64,000 nucleotides of DNA, taken from the NCBI RefSeq assembly GCF_016545825.1, contig NC_052614.1, positions 35,930,072 through 35,994,071 on the forward strand, given 5' to 3'. This document shows, piece by piece, positions 36,005-45,672 of the stretch (position 1 is the stretch's first letter; each line of letters starts with the position of its first letter). A program made the position numbers and the translations under genes. The notes beneath the pieces were generated by a model that ran no database searches, was not told where the DNA came from, and saw nothing but the letters and a program-made list of their open reading frames with translations. The DNA is from Eucalyptus grandis. Taxonomy: Eukaryota; Streptophyta; Magnoliopsida; Myrtales; Myrtaceae.

Positions 36005-37300
36005 GTGTCCGAGACACTCTAACATGCTCAGACACGTGGTCAACACATGTTCAATTTTCTGACACGTGGTCAACTCTTCTCAACACATTTTGACACACAT
36101 GTCCATAAGATATAATCGTTGAAGAAGATGATGGAGGGTGGAAGCGAGGGTGAGGGAGTGGAGACAAGGCCGCAAGCAATAGCGAGGGAGGGCTAAAGGA
36201 AGAGTAGAGACCCGAGTGACCCAAAGGGTCGCGATTGTGATGGAGGACTAGCGGCGAGGCTACGGTTGCAAAGGAGGAAGCATCGGAGGCAAGGCGGCGA
36301 GCGATTGTGATGACTGATAAGGTGACCAAGAGAGAGTAAAGATCGAGAGGAAGAGGGTCATTTGAGGAGGAGGAGGAGGAGGAGGCGGCTATAGCTAGGG
36401 TTTTTGAGGGAGAAAACTCACAAAAATAAAATAAAAAATAGGATTTTGCTGGTACTTTGGCAGGGTTTTTTCTTTCCGCAAGGTGGGTGGACGAGAAGGT
36501 GACTTCAATTTTTAATAAAGATAATGAAACCTGACAGGTGGTTAGGGGGAAGGAAGAAACGAGGGAAAGATATGAGGGAGTGAAATAAATTTGGATGTGA
36601 CGGCTAGGGTGGACCTTGAGGGGAAGAGAAAAATAGATAAAGGAGGCTACAAAGTGATTTTGGAAAATAAAAATACTAATTGTGGCATAATGATAATTTT
36701 TTATCATTGTAGAAGATCATAGATTTACTTAAATAAGTTAATTCTAATTTTTTGTTAATCATTAGTTTCATCAATAACTTTTGTTAGAGTTAAAAATATG
36801 TCCCCAAACATGGATACGCATTAACTTTGAATATGCCTTTCGAATTTCCTATTAATAGATTTATTAATATTATTAGTATAAATTCATCGTAGGCTCTTTT
36901 GTTATTATTTATTTAATTGTGAATTTAGATCAAATTAATTAAAATAAAAATATTCATTTAATATATAGTGTGTCACAATGTATCGGAATTCTTTATTTTT
37001 AACAAATGACAAGTTGCTGTGTCATGTTATGTTGTATCACGTGTCCATGTCTCGTGTCAATGCTACTTAGTTCACAACCAATTCATGGTCAATTCTTCAA
37101 TCGGATCATGACTAATCCCTTGGTCACTCTTCCGATCTAGCCAATTGGTCTAGGATTGATTCTTGGAGTAGTTCATGGCCAATCCTCACCATTGGCATAC
37201 CAAACTCATAGCCAATCGTCATGAGATCGGAAATCATGGATGTTACAAGGACACAAGTTTCATATCAAATTGGGAACGAAAACCAAAAATCTATAATTTT
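36005..37300. other. Intergenic sequence, nothing recognised
   Basis: A 218-codon minus-strand frame at 36051-36707 is rich in Ser, Leu and Pro, arises partly from a GAGGAGGAG run, and matches no family I know. The remaining sequence is AT-rich. Confidence 0.4.
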
Positions 37301-37338
37301 GGTTGATTTCCTTCATCATTAGTTCAAAATCTTTAATT

Positions 37339-37518
37339 ATTTTTTTTTTTTTTTTTTTTGTTGGTCCTACTCTATTCCTATGCTAACTCTTACTCTCAGA
37401 CTTTTGCCTTGCCTCCTTACAGAGCGTGAGAGTCGAAACCCACTCCTGAAATGAAATTGTCTCCACCCAACCCTCCCTGAGAAGGTGGGGATTCAAACCC
37501 CCCCACCTCCCCCTTTCA
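37339..37518 (-). mobile_element. tRNA-derived SINE, 5'-truncated
   Basis: On the minus strand the body contains a B-box-like GGTTTGAATCC (37489-37499). It then shares with 50889-51035 the text GGAGTGGGTTT-GACTC, GCAAGGCAAAAGTCTGA and AGAGTTAG, and ends in a ~20-base A tail (T run 37340-37359). The A-box end is missing. It interrupts the upstream region of the DEFL pseudogene at 37676. The paralogous place near 53000 has no insertion. Confidence 0.75.
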
Positions 37519-37675
37519 TGTTGAAAATCTCAAAATCATTCAATGAAGCCACAAAAATCTCTTCCTTTATTTATGCTTCACGGGTGCTACAAATGACTTA
37601 GCAATTTTTGCTAAAGGTGCATTAATAACACCAAAGAACTATAGAATCAAGTCCTTTTGATATCAAACGATTCAA

Positions 37676-38115
37676 ATGGCTAGACTCCTTCAAGCATACT
37701 GCCCCCACTTTGTCCTTTTCATGTTCACAAGTTATATTTTTTCCCTTGGTAAAGAGAAGATCCATGTTACATCTATTTCCTCAACAAGCATAAATGTGGG
37801 GTTTCTAAATTATCTGCCTTTTTGTTTCAAAAAGCGGGATCCATAATCAAGACAACCGTGGTGAAGGGTTGCACTGAGTATCTAGGAGTACGTAATGCTA
37901 GAGGCAATGATTGCGAGTGAAGGTGCTATGCATAGTTTGGGGTCTCAGCGCACCTGCAACACCTCCATGTGTCCTTCGTGCATCTATTCGTGCCCTCCAA
38001 GCGCTTAATCACAATGGCAGACAAGTACTTGCCTTGGATGTCTAGGTTGCGATAGCAACATTGAAACAAGTGCTAGTCCCAGCTTGCAAAAATGTTATTT
38101 CGTAGTTTCTGGAAG
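37676..38115 (+). pseudogene. Defensin-like (DEFL) pseudogene 1
   Basis: Exon 1 (37676-37730) is 55 bases, the same length as in the intact genes, and encodes a signal peptide MARLLQAYCPHFVLFMFT. A GT donor follows (37731) and an AG acceptor ends at 37834. Exon 2 starts in the right phase and reads KGCTEYLGVRNARGNDCE, then TGA, then RCYA and another stop. In a shifted frame GSQRTCNTSMCPSC and IYSCPP match the GPGSQGSC...PPLCTC-YY part of the intact genes. A conserved Cys is Arg (GVR for GVC). The TATA region reads TACAAAT where pseudogene 2 has TATAAAT. It is a dead member of the cluster. Confidence 0.75.
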
Positions 38116-38417
38116 CTCTTTGCAATTAACTACAAAACAATGATAAGTCATGGCTAATTGACAATCCGCTTTCATAGTTTCATGGTTATTTACATTTAAC
38201 TTGTGTGTTATCTAGTATTATTTTCTTATCTAAATATTAGCATGATAAAAGTCAATCCTTCCCACATTGTTGGAGATTAATCAAGCTCCAATATGGATTA
38301 TTTCAGTTAACTCTTGCAACTCTAAATTGCTCTAATGAAATCAACTTCAGTTAAATTCCTCTCATGTTGTAATAATTGCAATGGTCGGTTTTTATCACTT
38401 AACGATCACATATTTCT
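38116..38417. other. Flank between DEFL pseudogene 1 and the LTR element
   Basis: AT-rich sequence with no recognised gene. It ends in TTTCT, the target site of the gypsy element. Confidence 0.5.
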
Positions 38418-38848
38418 TGTGGCACCCTGAACCCTTCGTAGGTCGCCACCGGTGCTAATGTTACACCTTATTACCTTTCTCCTTAGAAGAAGTGTCGTAA
38501 TTCATAGACACACATTTTTTTTTTAAAAACAAAACGGTCCCAGCGCGACTCACTAGCAGAAGCAAATTAAAACATCACCATCTCTCCCCCTACCAACCAT
38601 GATACAAATACACACCACTAATTATCATGATTTTATAGACAAGCCACGACACTTTATTTACATATATTTTCAATATGGGACTTCTTTTGGGTTGGTACAT
38701 CAAAAAGGAAAAGCTAGGACTCAGCCATGTCCAGCCTAAAACCTCAAAAAAGAACCCTCGACCCTCTACATCTTGCGTGTACAACCCCCATCATAAGTGT
38801 CGGCTATCTATCCAAAAAGAAATAGCCCCTACTCATCACGCATAGGCC

Positions 38849-39100
38849 TCACACCCAGTCCGGTGCGTCAGACGGCGGCGGTGGCAGCATCCCTCTCATC
38901 ACCCCATCGCGGCGAACGTGGACGGAGACAAACTCCTGGACAATCGGGCCCCCAGCGAGGCCTATGTCGTACGAGACAAAACAGCGCACATGTATGTATG
39001 TCAGTCTAGGCACAGAAGGACAGCTGTACTCCTCACACTCTATCTCGACGTCGAACGGTAACCCGTAAAATACACCCCGCGTGACGGCAGGAAGCGGCAT
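38849..39100 (-). CDS. LTR-encoded conserved small protein (83 aa), intact copy
   Basis: This frame encodes 83 residues starting MPLPAVTRGVFYGLP and ending PPPPSDAPDWV. It recurs at the same LTR position in three other copies: 61012-61263 (intact, same 252-bp length), 47353-47601 (one stop, one in-frame codon deletion) and 4503-4755 (one base inserted). By hand I count about 54 of 83 identical residues against the 61-kb copy, and most differences are conservative (I/V, L/F, V/I). I recognise no domain. There is no signal peptide or membrane segment; the centre is beta-strand-like, followed by VSVHVRRDG and a proline run. It starts nine bases after an acceptor-like TTTCAG. Retroelement LTRs normally encode nothing, so function is unknown; translation is inferred only. 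Confidence 0.45.
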   Translation of the reverse strand: MPLPAVTRGVFYGLPFDVEIECEEYSCPSVPRLTYIHVRCFVSYDIGLAGGPIVQEFVSVHVRRDGVMRGMLPPPPSDAPDWV

Positions 39101-39109
39101 ACTGCTAAT

Positions 39110-39140
39110 CTGAAATGTTGGTCCCCAAAAGGGGTGAGTA
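39110..39140 (-). promoter_or_regulatory. Conserved acceptor-like motif in LTR
   Basis: On the minus strand TACTCAC (39140-39134, branch-site-like) is followed about 22 bases later by AACATTTCAG ending at 39110, just before the small frame. The same block occurs at 4464-4493, 47611-47641 and near 61273-61303. On the opposite strand the block reads GGTGAGTAC, a donor-like word, so the direction of use is inferred from the element's orientation. Confidence 0.45.
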
Positions 39141-39439
39141 CAACCACTCAGCAGGTAAAGAAATCCAATAACAACTTAATGCATCATGCAAATCATACAT
39201 ACATGCATTGCAGGCGTTACTTACCTTGAAGCCATGCGCATACTAACATTGCATCATCATATCATACGTGTCATCGTCATCATGGCATCATTATATCATA
39301 CATTTTATCATCATCATGACATCACCACATCACACATGTCATTATTGTCATGGCATCATTATATCATACATGTCATCATCATCATGACATCATCACATTA
39401 CACATGTCATCGTGCCATATCATATATCATCATTATTAT

Positions 39440-39502
39440 CATCATCGTGTATATCATCATGCATGTCATGCCATGGGTGATCATCATTATTTCACATCAC
39501 AT

Positions 39503-39558
<56 letters not shown>

Positions 39559-39760
39559 GCATATCATCATGCTTATCATATATCATCATCATCATTATCA
39601 TCATCATGCATATCATGCATGTCATGCCATGGGTGATCATCATTATTTCACATCACATATCATCATCATCATCCTCATCATCATGCATATCATCATGCAT
39701 ATCATATATCATCACCATTATCATCATCATGCATATCATGCATGTCATGCCATGGTTTAA
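39440..39760. repeat. (CAT)n microsatellite and nested ~145-bp repeat in LTR
   Basis: A CATGCATGTCATGCCATGG word recurs at about 39461, 39610 and 39740, with GTGATCATCATTATTTCACA after the first two. A pure CAT tract fills about 39506-39558. The matching region of the other LTR (47950-48200) has a much shorter CAT tract. Confidence 0.85.
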
Positions 39761-41310
39761 TTTCCACTTTTAGCTTTCAATTTGATCACCACATCACCCA
39801 TTCCTCAAATCATCAATTTCATCATCTCCTCGGGCAAAGACCTCCGAGGTTTCCGGCATTCAGCCATCCTAGGCCACCGGGCATCCGGCCCCCCACATTT
39901 CGGGCATCTCGCATCCTAACCGGCATCACGAGGCATTCCCTTCGAGCAGAAACCTCCAACAGGGCTTCCGGCATTTACACTCCCTGGTCGGGCATCCTGC
40001 ACCCCAATCCTGGCATCGCAAGGCATTCCCTTCGGGCAGAAACCTCCGACAAGGCTTCTAGCACCACCACATTCCGGGCATCCTGAATCTCCCAGGGCCA
40101 TCCGGCAATGCATCTCTATACATTCCGGGCATTATCCTCCACCACAACCACCTCCTCACTTATCATTATCCACATTTACCATTATTTTGATCTCAATTTA
40201 ACATGGCATATGGCGTGACATCAAACAAGTCATACTTGGCATAGGATTCACACATGCATCACAATTCAATGTCATACATACACCAATATCTTATTATACA
40301 TGCTACATGGTGTAATCATTTATGGAATTTATGGCCAATAAAATAATCCATTTTATTTTATTATTTTATTATTATTATTATTTATTTTTTTATATAAATA
40401 TTAAATTCAATAAAAATTCAAGCAATCATTAAACAAAATAGGATGAAAATTTCATGCAAAATTCATGGCCAAATTGAATTTTACACAATCTCACCATTTT
40501 CACAAAACATCCTATGATTCTCGGATGAAACCAGAACGCACGGTTTTCGAAGAAATTCAATTAAAATATCCATATGGCCTCCCAAAATTATGAACTTTTA
40601 CTGAGTTATAGCCAAGACATTTTCTTACAACTTTCATGAAGAACTCCAAGCCAGATTATTTTTAGATTATTTTATACAGTCTCACGAAGCTTCTGGATCC
40701 ATTACCGCATCGTCCAGTGTATACTTCTCCGAAATATTGAGTTTTAACCTACCTATTCTCTTTCGTTTTCTCTGAAATTTGGATATGTTATACATAAAGA
40801 TTTACTCTACAAGTATCATGAGGATATCTAAGTCAAATAACCAGATTATAGTCATCATCTATGTCCATGAAGTCTCGGATGTCTTGGAATACATCACCAG
40901 AATCACTGTCTTCAAGATCTAGTTGATTTACTAGGCTATTCTTGTTCGTTTCACTTCAAATTTGAGTATATTATATTTTAAGATGTCCCCTACAACTTTC
41001 ATGAAGAAATCGAAGTGATAGTCTCAACACAAACCAACATGAAACTACAAATCCAACCAAACGTCAGTAAAATCTTTCCAGATCTTGGGTCTCCGTAGGA
41101 TGAGACTTTAAACCCTCAAATCTCCATAATTTTCCTCGAAATTTTAGTATGTTGTATTACAAGATGTTAGCTACAACTTTCATGAAGAAATAGAAGCCAA
41201 AATCGGACTCTAAACACACATGCAAGCTCAAACAACATTCTGACTTACAGGGTACGAGCAAGAACAGCCACACCATTCACACATAAATCGACCATGCTTC
41301 GGTTTTTCTC

Positions 41311-41315
41311 ACCTA
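41311..41315 (-). promoter_or_regulatory. Donor-like site in LTR
   Basis: The minus strand reads GTTAG then GTGAGAAAAACC, a strong plant 5' splice-site match, with GT at 41312-41311. The other LTR has the same word at 49747-49748. With the acceptor-like motif it would remove about 2.2 kb of LTR leader. Inferred, not shown. Confidence 0.35.
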
Positions 41316-41560
41316 ACACCCAAGAATTTAACATGCAAGCATCATACACACATGCAAGAGAAGCTAGAGGACTCTCACTTGCCTCTAGACCGGTCGGTTG
41401 ACAGCGTAAGGCGGTGAATCACGACGGCACAAGGCCGACGGACGGCGGTTCCTCCTCCTCTCTCTCTCGGCCACTCTCTCTCCCTCTCTCTTGCACAACT
41501 TTCTTTCTCTCACTCTCTCTCTTTGGGTGAGCAATTAACCGGCCACTCTCTCTCTCTCTT

Positions 41561-41569
41561 CCCTTTTAT
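41561..41569 (-). promoter_or_regulatory. Candidate TATA box of the Tekay-like LTR
   Basis: AATAAAAGGG on the minus strand is followed by a GA-rich tract, as at plant promoters. The same block stands at about 49996-50006 and, in the LTR at the window's right end, near 63540-63548. If used, the transcript would start near 41535 and include over 3 kb of LTR. Confidence 0.45.
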
Positions 41570-42126
41570 TTCCTTAAATCCCATCATTAGCAATCATGAG
41601 ATTGCCTCACCAATGGCCAATGCATGGCCTTCTTCTTGCCACTTGTTATAATACTTGCATGATGGGCTTGGGCCTCCTCTTCTTGGGCCTTCTTTTGTGG
41701 CCGATGACCACATCTCCTTGGGCCTAAATGGGCCGGCGACAGCCCCCTTCCATGGGCTTCTATTGGGCCGACTAGCTTGGCCCACTAAAATCCCCCTTTT
41801 TGGGCCTAAGGCCCAAACCTAATTCAAATCAAATTTTATTTTCAATTATTCATCTTTAATTTATTTCTTTTATAGATTTCAAAATTTAAATTTTAAATTC
41901 CACATGGCCAAAGTCTTGTGACATTTTTATATAGTTCATAAGGTTCATGGCCAAGCATAGATTATCATCATCAATCTATCAAATTTTTAAAATTTCATAA
42001 ACACAAGCGCAAATCACCTAATCTTAAAAAGACTAATGGCTAAAGCATAAACCTTAGGAAATTTTATTACCTAATTAAAGACTTTAACACACTTTATGGC
42101 TTGTCATTGAATTTTGGGATGCCACA

Positions 42127-42140
42127 ACTCTCCCCTCCTT
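42127..42140 (-). other. Polypurine tract of the Tekay-like element
   Basis: AAGGAGGGGAGAGT on the minus strand directly abuts the 3' LTR border, the primer position for plus-strand DNA synthesis. Confidence 0.92.
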
Positions 42141-42645
42141 AGAGAATTTCGTCCTCGAAATTCAAACACCACTCGCGCCTTCTTGAAACAAATAGGGGCA
42201 ACTTTTCCTTCATCCGATCCTCACTTTCCCATGTGATTTCCTCCATATCATGATGTCGCCATAACACCTTAACCAATGTGATCTTCTTGGTCCTAAGAAT
42301 TTGCTCCTTTCAGTCCAATATCTGCACAGGTTCTTCAATGTACCTTACTTTCTCATCCATTTTGATGGCTTCATGATCGAGTATGTGACCAGGATCCGGC
42401 TGGTACTTCCTCAACATCGATACATGAAACACATCGTGCAGATTTTCTAACTTAGGAGGTAACGCTAAACGATAAGCTACATCCCCTATCCTCTCAAGTA
42501 TTTCAAAAGGTCCAACAAATCTAGGGCTTAACTTACCCTTCATCCCGAATCGAGATATTCCTTTCATTAGAGATACCTTAAGGAATACATGGTCTCCTAT
42601 ACTAAATTCCAAAGGCCTTCTATGCCTATCCGCGTAGCCTTTCAT
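42130..42645 (-). pseudogene. Integrase C-terminus and chromodomain, one stop
   Basis: The 111-codon frame at 42310-42645 contains DHVFLKVSLMKG, GKLSPRFVGPFEIL, VAYRLALPP, LHDVFHVSMLRKY and EEPVQILD, the integrase C-terminal (GPY/F-type) domain leading into the chromodomain. A TGA follows where a Trp codon is normal. The same frame then continues with ILRTKKITLVKVLWRHHDME and TWESEDRMKEK, the chromodomain proper, to the stop before the polypurine tract. In chromoviruses this domain directs integration to particular chromatin. Only the single stop separates the halves. Confidence 0.85.
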
Positions 42646-42789
42646 CTACTCCGAGCTGTTCTAAGTCTTTCTCCGATAATTTCAACAGCCTTAGTGGTAA
42701 CTTGTACCAGTTCAGTCCTGTCAACTTCCTTTCACCTACTTCACTCCAATGACGTGAGTCCTACATCTCCTTCCATATAATGCCTCATA

Positions 42790-43455
42790 GGGAGCCATGC
42801 CTATACTTTTCTAAAAGCTATTGTTATAGGCAAACTCTACCAAATGCAATCTTTCATCCCAATTTCCTTTGAAATCAATTACACAAGCCCTTAACATATC
42901 CTCCACTATCTGGATTACTCTTTCCGTTTGTCCATCGGTCTGGGGATGAAAAGCAGTACTAAATTGAAGCTTAGTCCCTAACGCAACTTGAAGACTTCGC
43001 CAAAAATTCGAAGTAAACCTCGAATCCCGATTTGAAGTAATGGTCACTGGAACACCATGTAAGCGTACCACTTGACTTACACACATGTCCGCATACTTAT
43101 CCATTGGGTAGTCCATGCGAATCGCTAAGAAATGTGCTGATTTAGTCAAACAATCCACTATCACCCAAATTGAGTCATGACTACTTGATGTCTTTGGCAA
43201 TCCTTGCATAAAGTCCATCGTTATATGTTCCCATTTTCATTCTGGAATGTCTAATGGTCTCAAAAGTCCTGCAGGTTTACGATGTTCCACTTTTACTTGC
43301 TGGCACGTCAAACATTGAGAAACATGCTTAGCCGTATCTGCCTTCATACCGTTCCACCAAAATTGCTGACGCAAATTTCTGTACATCTTTGTACTACCTG
43401 GGTGGATACTATAATTACTCTTATGTGCCTCCGACAGAATTTCCTTCCTCAATTC
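42790..43455 (-). pseudogene. Gypsy integrase, catalytic Asp lost
   Basis: The zinc-binding domain is seen at 43237-43452 (HKSNYSIHPGSTKMYRNL ... CLTCQQVK: the H-H-C-C set). The catalytic core lies at 42811-43218. The first Asp is in MDFMQGLP, and the catalytic Glu in TDGQTERVIQ. The second Asp, expected in 'SDRDxRF', is Asn (TSNRDSRF, codon 43030-43032). The spacing to the Glu is exactly 35 residues, as in the DD35E motif. A TGA interrupts between the two domains at 43234-43236 (IPE-stop-KWEH) and a TAG follows NNSF near 42808-42810. The enzyme cannot be active. Confidence 0.87.
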
Positions 43456-43660
43456 CTCATTGTCGGGAACACAAAGTCGTCCTTGACATCTTACTATTCC
43501 ATCATCAAAGATCTGAAATTATGATCTTTTCCCTAAAGATATAGCATCTTTCACTTTCAAAATCTCTGGGTCAGATTCTTGCAGGATTTTAATTTTCTGG
43601 ATAATCTCCGGCTCAATCCTTAATGCACTAAGCATGCCAGTAAGACAATCCATTTCCAAT

Positions 43661-44365
43661 TTAAATTCTGAATTTGCTTTCTGATTCTAACAACTCCCAT
43701 TCTGCCATTCTCAAACTAGCCATTTCCATAGCCGACTTACGACTAAGAGCATCCGCTACTCTATTCGCTTTTCCTGAATGATATCTTATCTCACAGTCAT
43801 AATCCTTCAACAACTCCATCCATCTCCTTTGTCTCATGTTCAACTCTTTTTGTGAGAACAGATACTTCAAACTTTTATGATCCGTATAAATCTCAAACTT
43901 TTCCCCATACAAATAGTGTCTCCATATCTTCAAGGCAAACACTATAGCTGCTAGTTCTAGATCATGCGTCGGATAATTCAGCTCATGGGGTTTCAATTGT
44001 CTGGATGCATAGGCTACAACTTTGCCATGCTACATCAACACACATCCTAGTCCTTTGTGAGATGCATCACTATACACTGTAAAACCATCAGGTCCAAGAG
44101 GTATAGTCGAGTGGAGCGAAGTCAATTTCCTTTTGAGCTCTTGGAAAGTCCTTTCACATTCCCCATTCCATTCAAACTTCACATTCTTTCGGGTCAACTT
44201 AGTTAAAGATCCTGCCAGTCGTGAAAATCCTTCAATGAACCTCCTATAATAACCAGCCAGTCCTAAGAAACTTCGTATTTTAGTAGGTGTCGTTGGTCTC
44301 GGCCAAATTACTACCATTTCAACTTTTCTTTGGGTCTCTTGCAATTCCTTTTCCTGACACCACAT
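43661..44365 (-). pseudogene. Reverse-transcriptase end and RNase H, broken
   Basis: The frame at 44030-44365 carries the connection domain ([20 protein letters not shown]) and the RNase H start ([17 protein letters not shown]). A TAG at 44027-44029 replaces a usual Gln. The next frame, 43661-43996, holds [39 protein letters not shown] and [11 protein letters not shown], the remaining RNase H acidic motifs and the end of the domain. A one-base shift in an A run near 44318 separates it from the polymerase frame. Confidence 0.85.
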
Positions 44366-45110
44366 GTCCTAGAAATATTATTTGGTCCAGCCAAAACTCA
44401 CACTTACTAAACTTGGCATACAACTTATGCTCTCTTAGAGTCTGCAAAACTATTCTCAAATGTTGCTCATGCTCTTTAGGCCCTTTTGAATATATCAGAA
44501 TATGATCAATAAAAACAATCATAAACTGGTCTAAAAAAGGCTGAAATATTCTATTCATTAAATCCATAAATGCGGCCGGTGCATTAGTCAATCCAAATGG
44601 CATAACAAGGAACTCGTAGTGTCCATAACGAGTCCTAAACGCAGTCTTAGGAATGTCCTCATTCTTAATTCTCAACTGATGGTATCCCGACCTCAAGTCA
44701 ATCTTAGAGAAGACCGAACTTCCCTGGAGTTGGTCAAATAAGTCATCAATTCTAGGCAAATGATACTTATTCTTAATGGTCACTTGATTCAGCTGCCTAT
44801 AGTCAATACACAAGCGCATCGATCCATCTTTCTTTTTCACAAACAAGACCGGTGCACCCTAAGGTGAAGCACTTGGTCTAATGAATCCTTTGTCAAGCAA
44901 CTCCTGCAGTTGTACTTTCAACTCCTTCAATTCAACTAAGGCCATCTTATATGGGGCTTTTGATATTGGTCCTGTTCCAGGCATTAATTCAATTTCAAAT
45001 TCAATCTCTCGCTCTGGCGGCAATCCAGACAATTCCTCAGGGAATACATCTTGAAATTCGTTAACTACACGAACTTCCTCAAGTTTAGGCTCCTTCCTTG
45101 CATAATCTCT
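44310..45110 (-). pseudogene. Gypsy reverse transcriptase, active-site and frame defects
   Basis: Reverse transcriptase copies element RNA into DNA. The N-terminal part (FQDVFPEELSGLPPEREIEF, then LLDKGFIRPSASP) lies upstream of 44860 and is separated by a TAG from the 175-codon frame at 44319-44846. That frame has [32 protein letters not shown] and [12 protein letters not shown]. The catalytic pair reads [10 protein letters not shown], so the second Asp of the usual 'F-I-D-D' is His (codon 44502-44504). A one-base shift near 44318 then breaks the frame. Confidence 0.87.
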
Positions 45111-45672
45111 AACTATGGCTAGGTACCCTTGACATACAGGCTTCTACTGCCGAAATAAGTGCTATAGGAAGATGGGTCTGATCTCCTAAAAATTCACAAC
45201 TAGACTGATTAGGTAAAACAAATTGAATCACTCTTCTATAACAATCCATTCTAGCCCGATACTTACGAAGCCAATCCATTCCTATAATAACGACAAAATC
45301 ATACATAGCCATTACAACCAAGTCTATTTCCATATCCTTTCCTCCCATTGATATCTTACAATTTCCACACACCAGCGTAGGCAATACCATATCCTTTAAA
45401 GGCATGGAAACACAAAGAGGCGTTTCAAGAGGCATAACTTCTATCTTATTCAAACGTCTATATCTTTCAGACACAAACGAATGCGTTGCACCCGTGTCAA
45501 ACAATGCATATGCCTTTTCACTGTTAATAAGAATCGTACTGAGATAACATTTTGGAAGCTTCCGCTTCCTCGGGTGATCGCATACACCCTTCCTTGTGCA
45601 GGTGGTCTCGAGGATTTCCTTGTGGGTTTGACCTAACAGCTCTTTGATATCCCTGTCGCACCGAGCCAACAC
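45109..45672 (-). pseudogene. Gypsy aspartic protease segment
   Basis: The 187-codon frame has the protease active site AYALFDTGATHSFVSE at residues 54-69, with Asp59 at 45496-45498, followed by YDFVVIIGMDWLRKYRA, the second conserved region. The protease would cut Gag-Pol into its parts. The frame ends out of phase: after ACMSR a one-base shift near 45125 puts the following YLAIVRDYARKE text in another frame, breaking the link to reverse transcriptase. The zinc knuckle of Gag (CCGQVGHLRRNCP) lies in an overlapping frame at 45690-45735. Confidence 0.85.

Larger units (their letters stand above)
38418..42126 (-). repeat. 3' LTR of the Tekay-like element (3709 bp)
   Basis: Because the element runs on the minus strand, this lower-coordinate copy is its 3' LTR. 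It matches 46923-50561 closely over its whole length, with single-base differences and small indels. The largest length difference is in the (CAT)n tract near 39500-39560, longer here. Inside it, in minus sense, lie a TATA-like motif, a donor-like site, an acceptor-like site and an intact 83-codon frame. Confidence 0.93.

Noticed and set aside
36051..36707. 218-codon minus-strand open frame
   Set aside because: Serine- and leucine-rich low-complexity text with no recognised domain, partly from a GAG repeat, and no gene-like context.
39186..39773. 195-codon frame rich in His, Ile and Ser
   Set aside because: It is a translation of the (CAT)n and ATC-rich LTR tract, on the strand opposite to the element.
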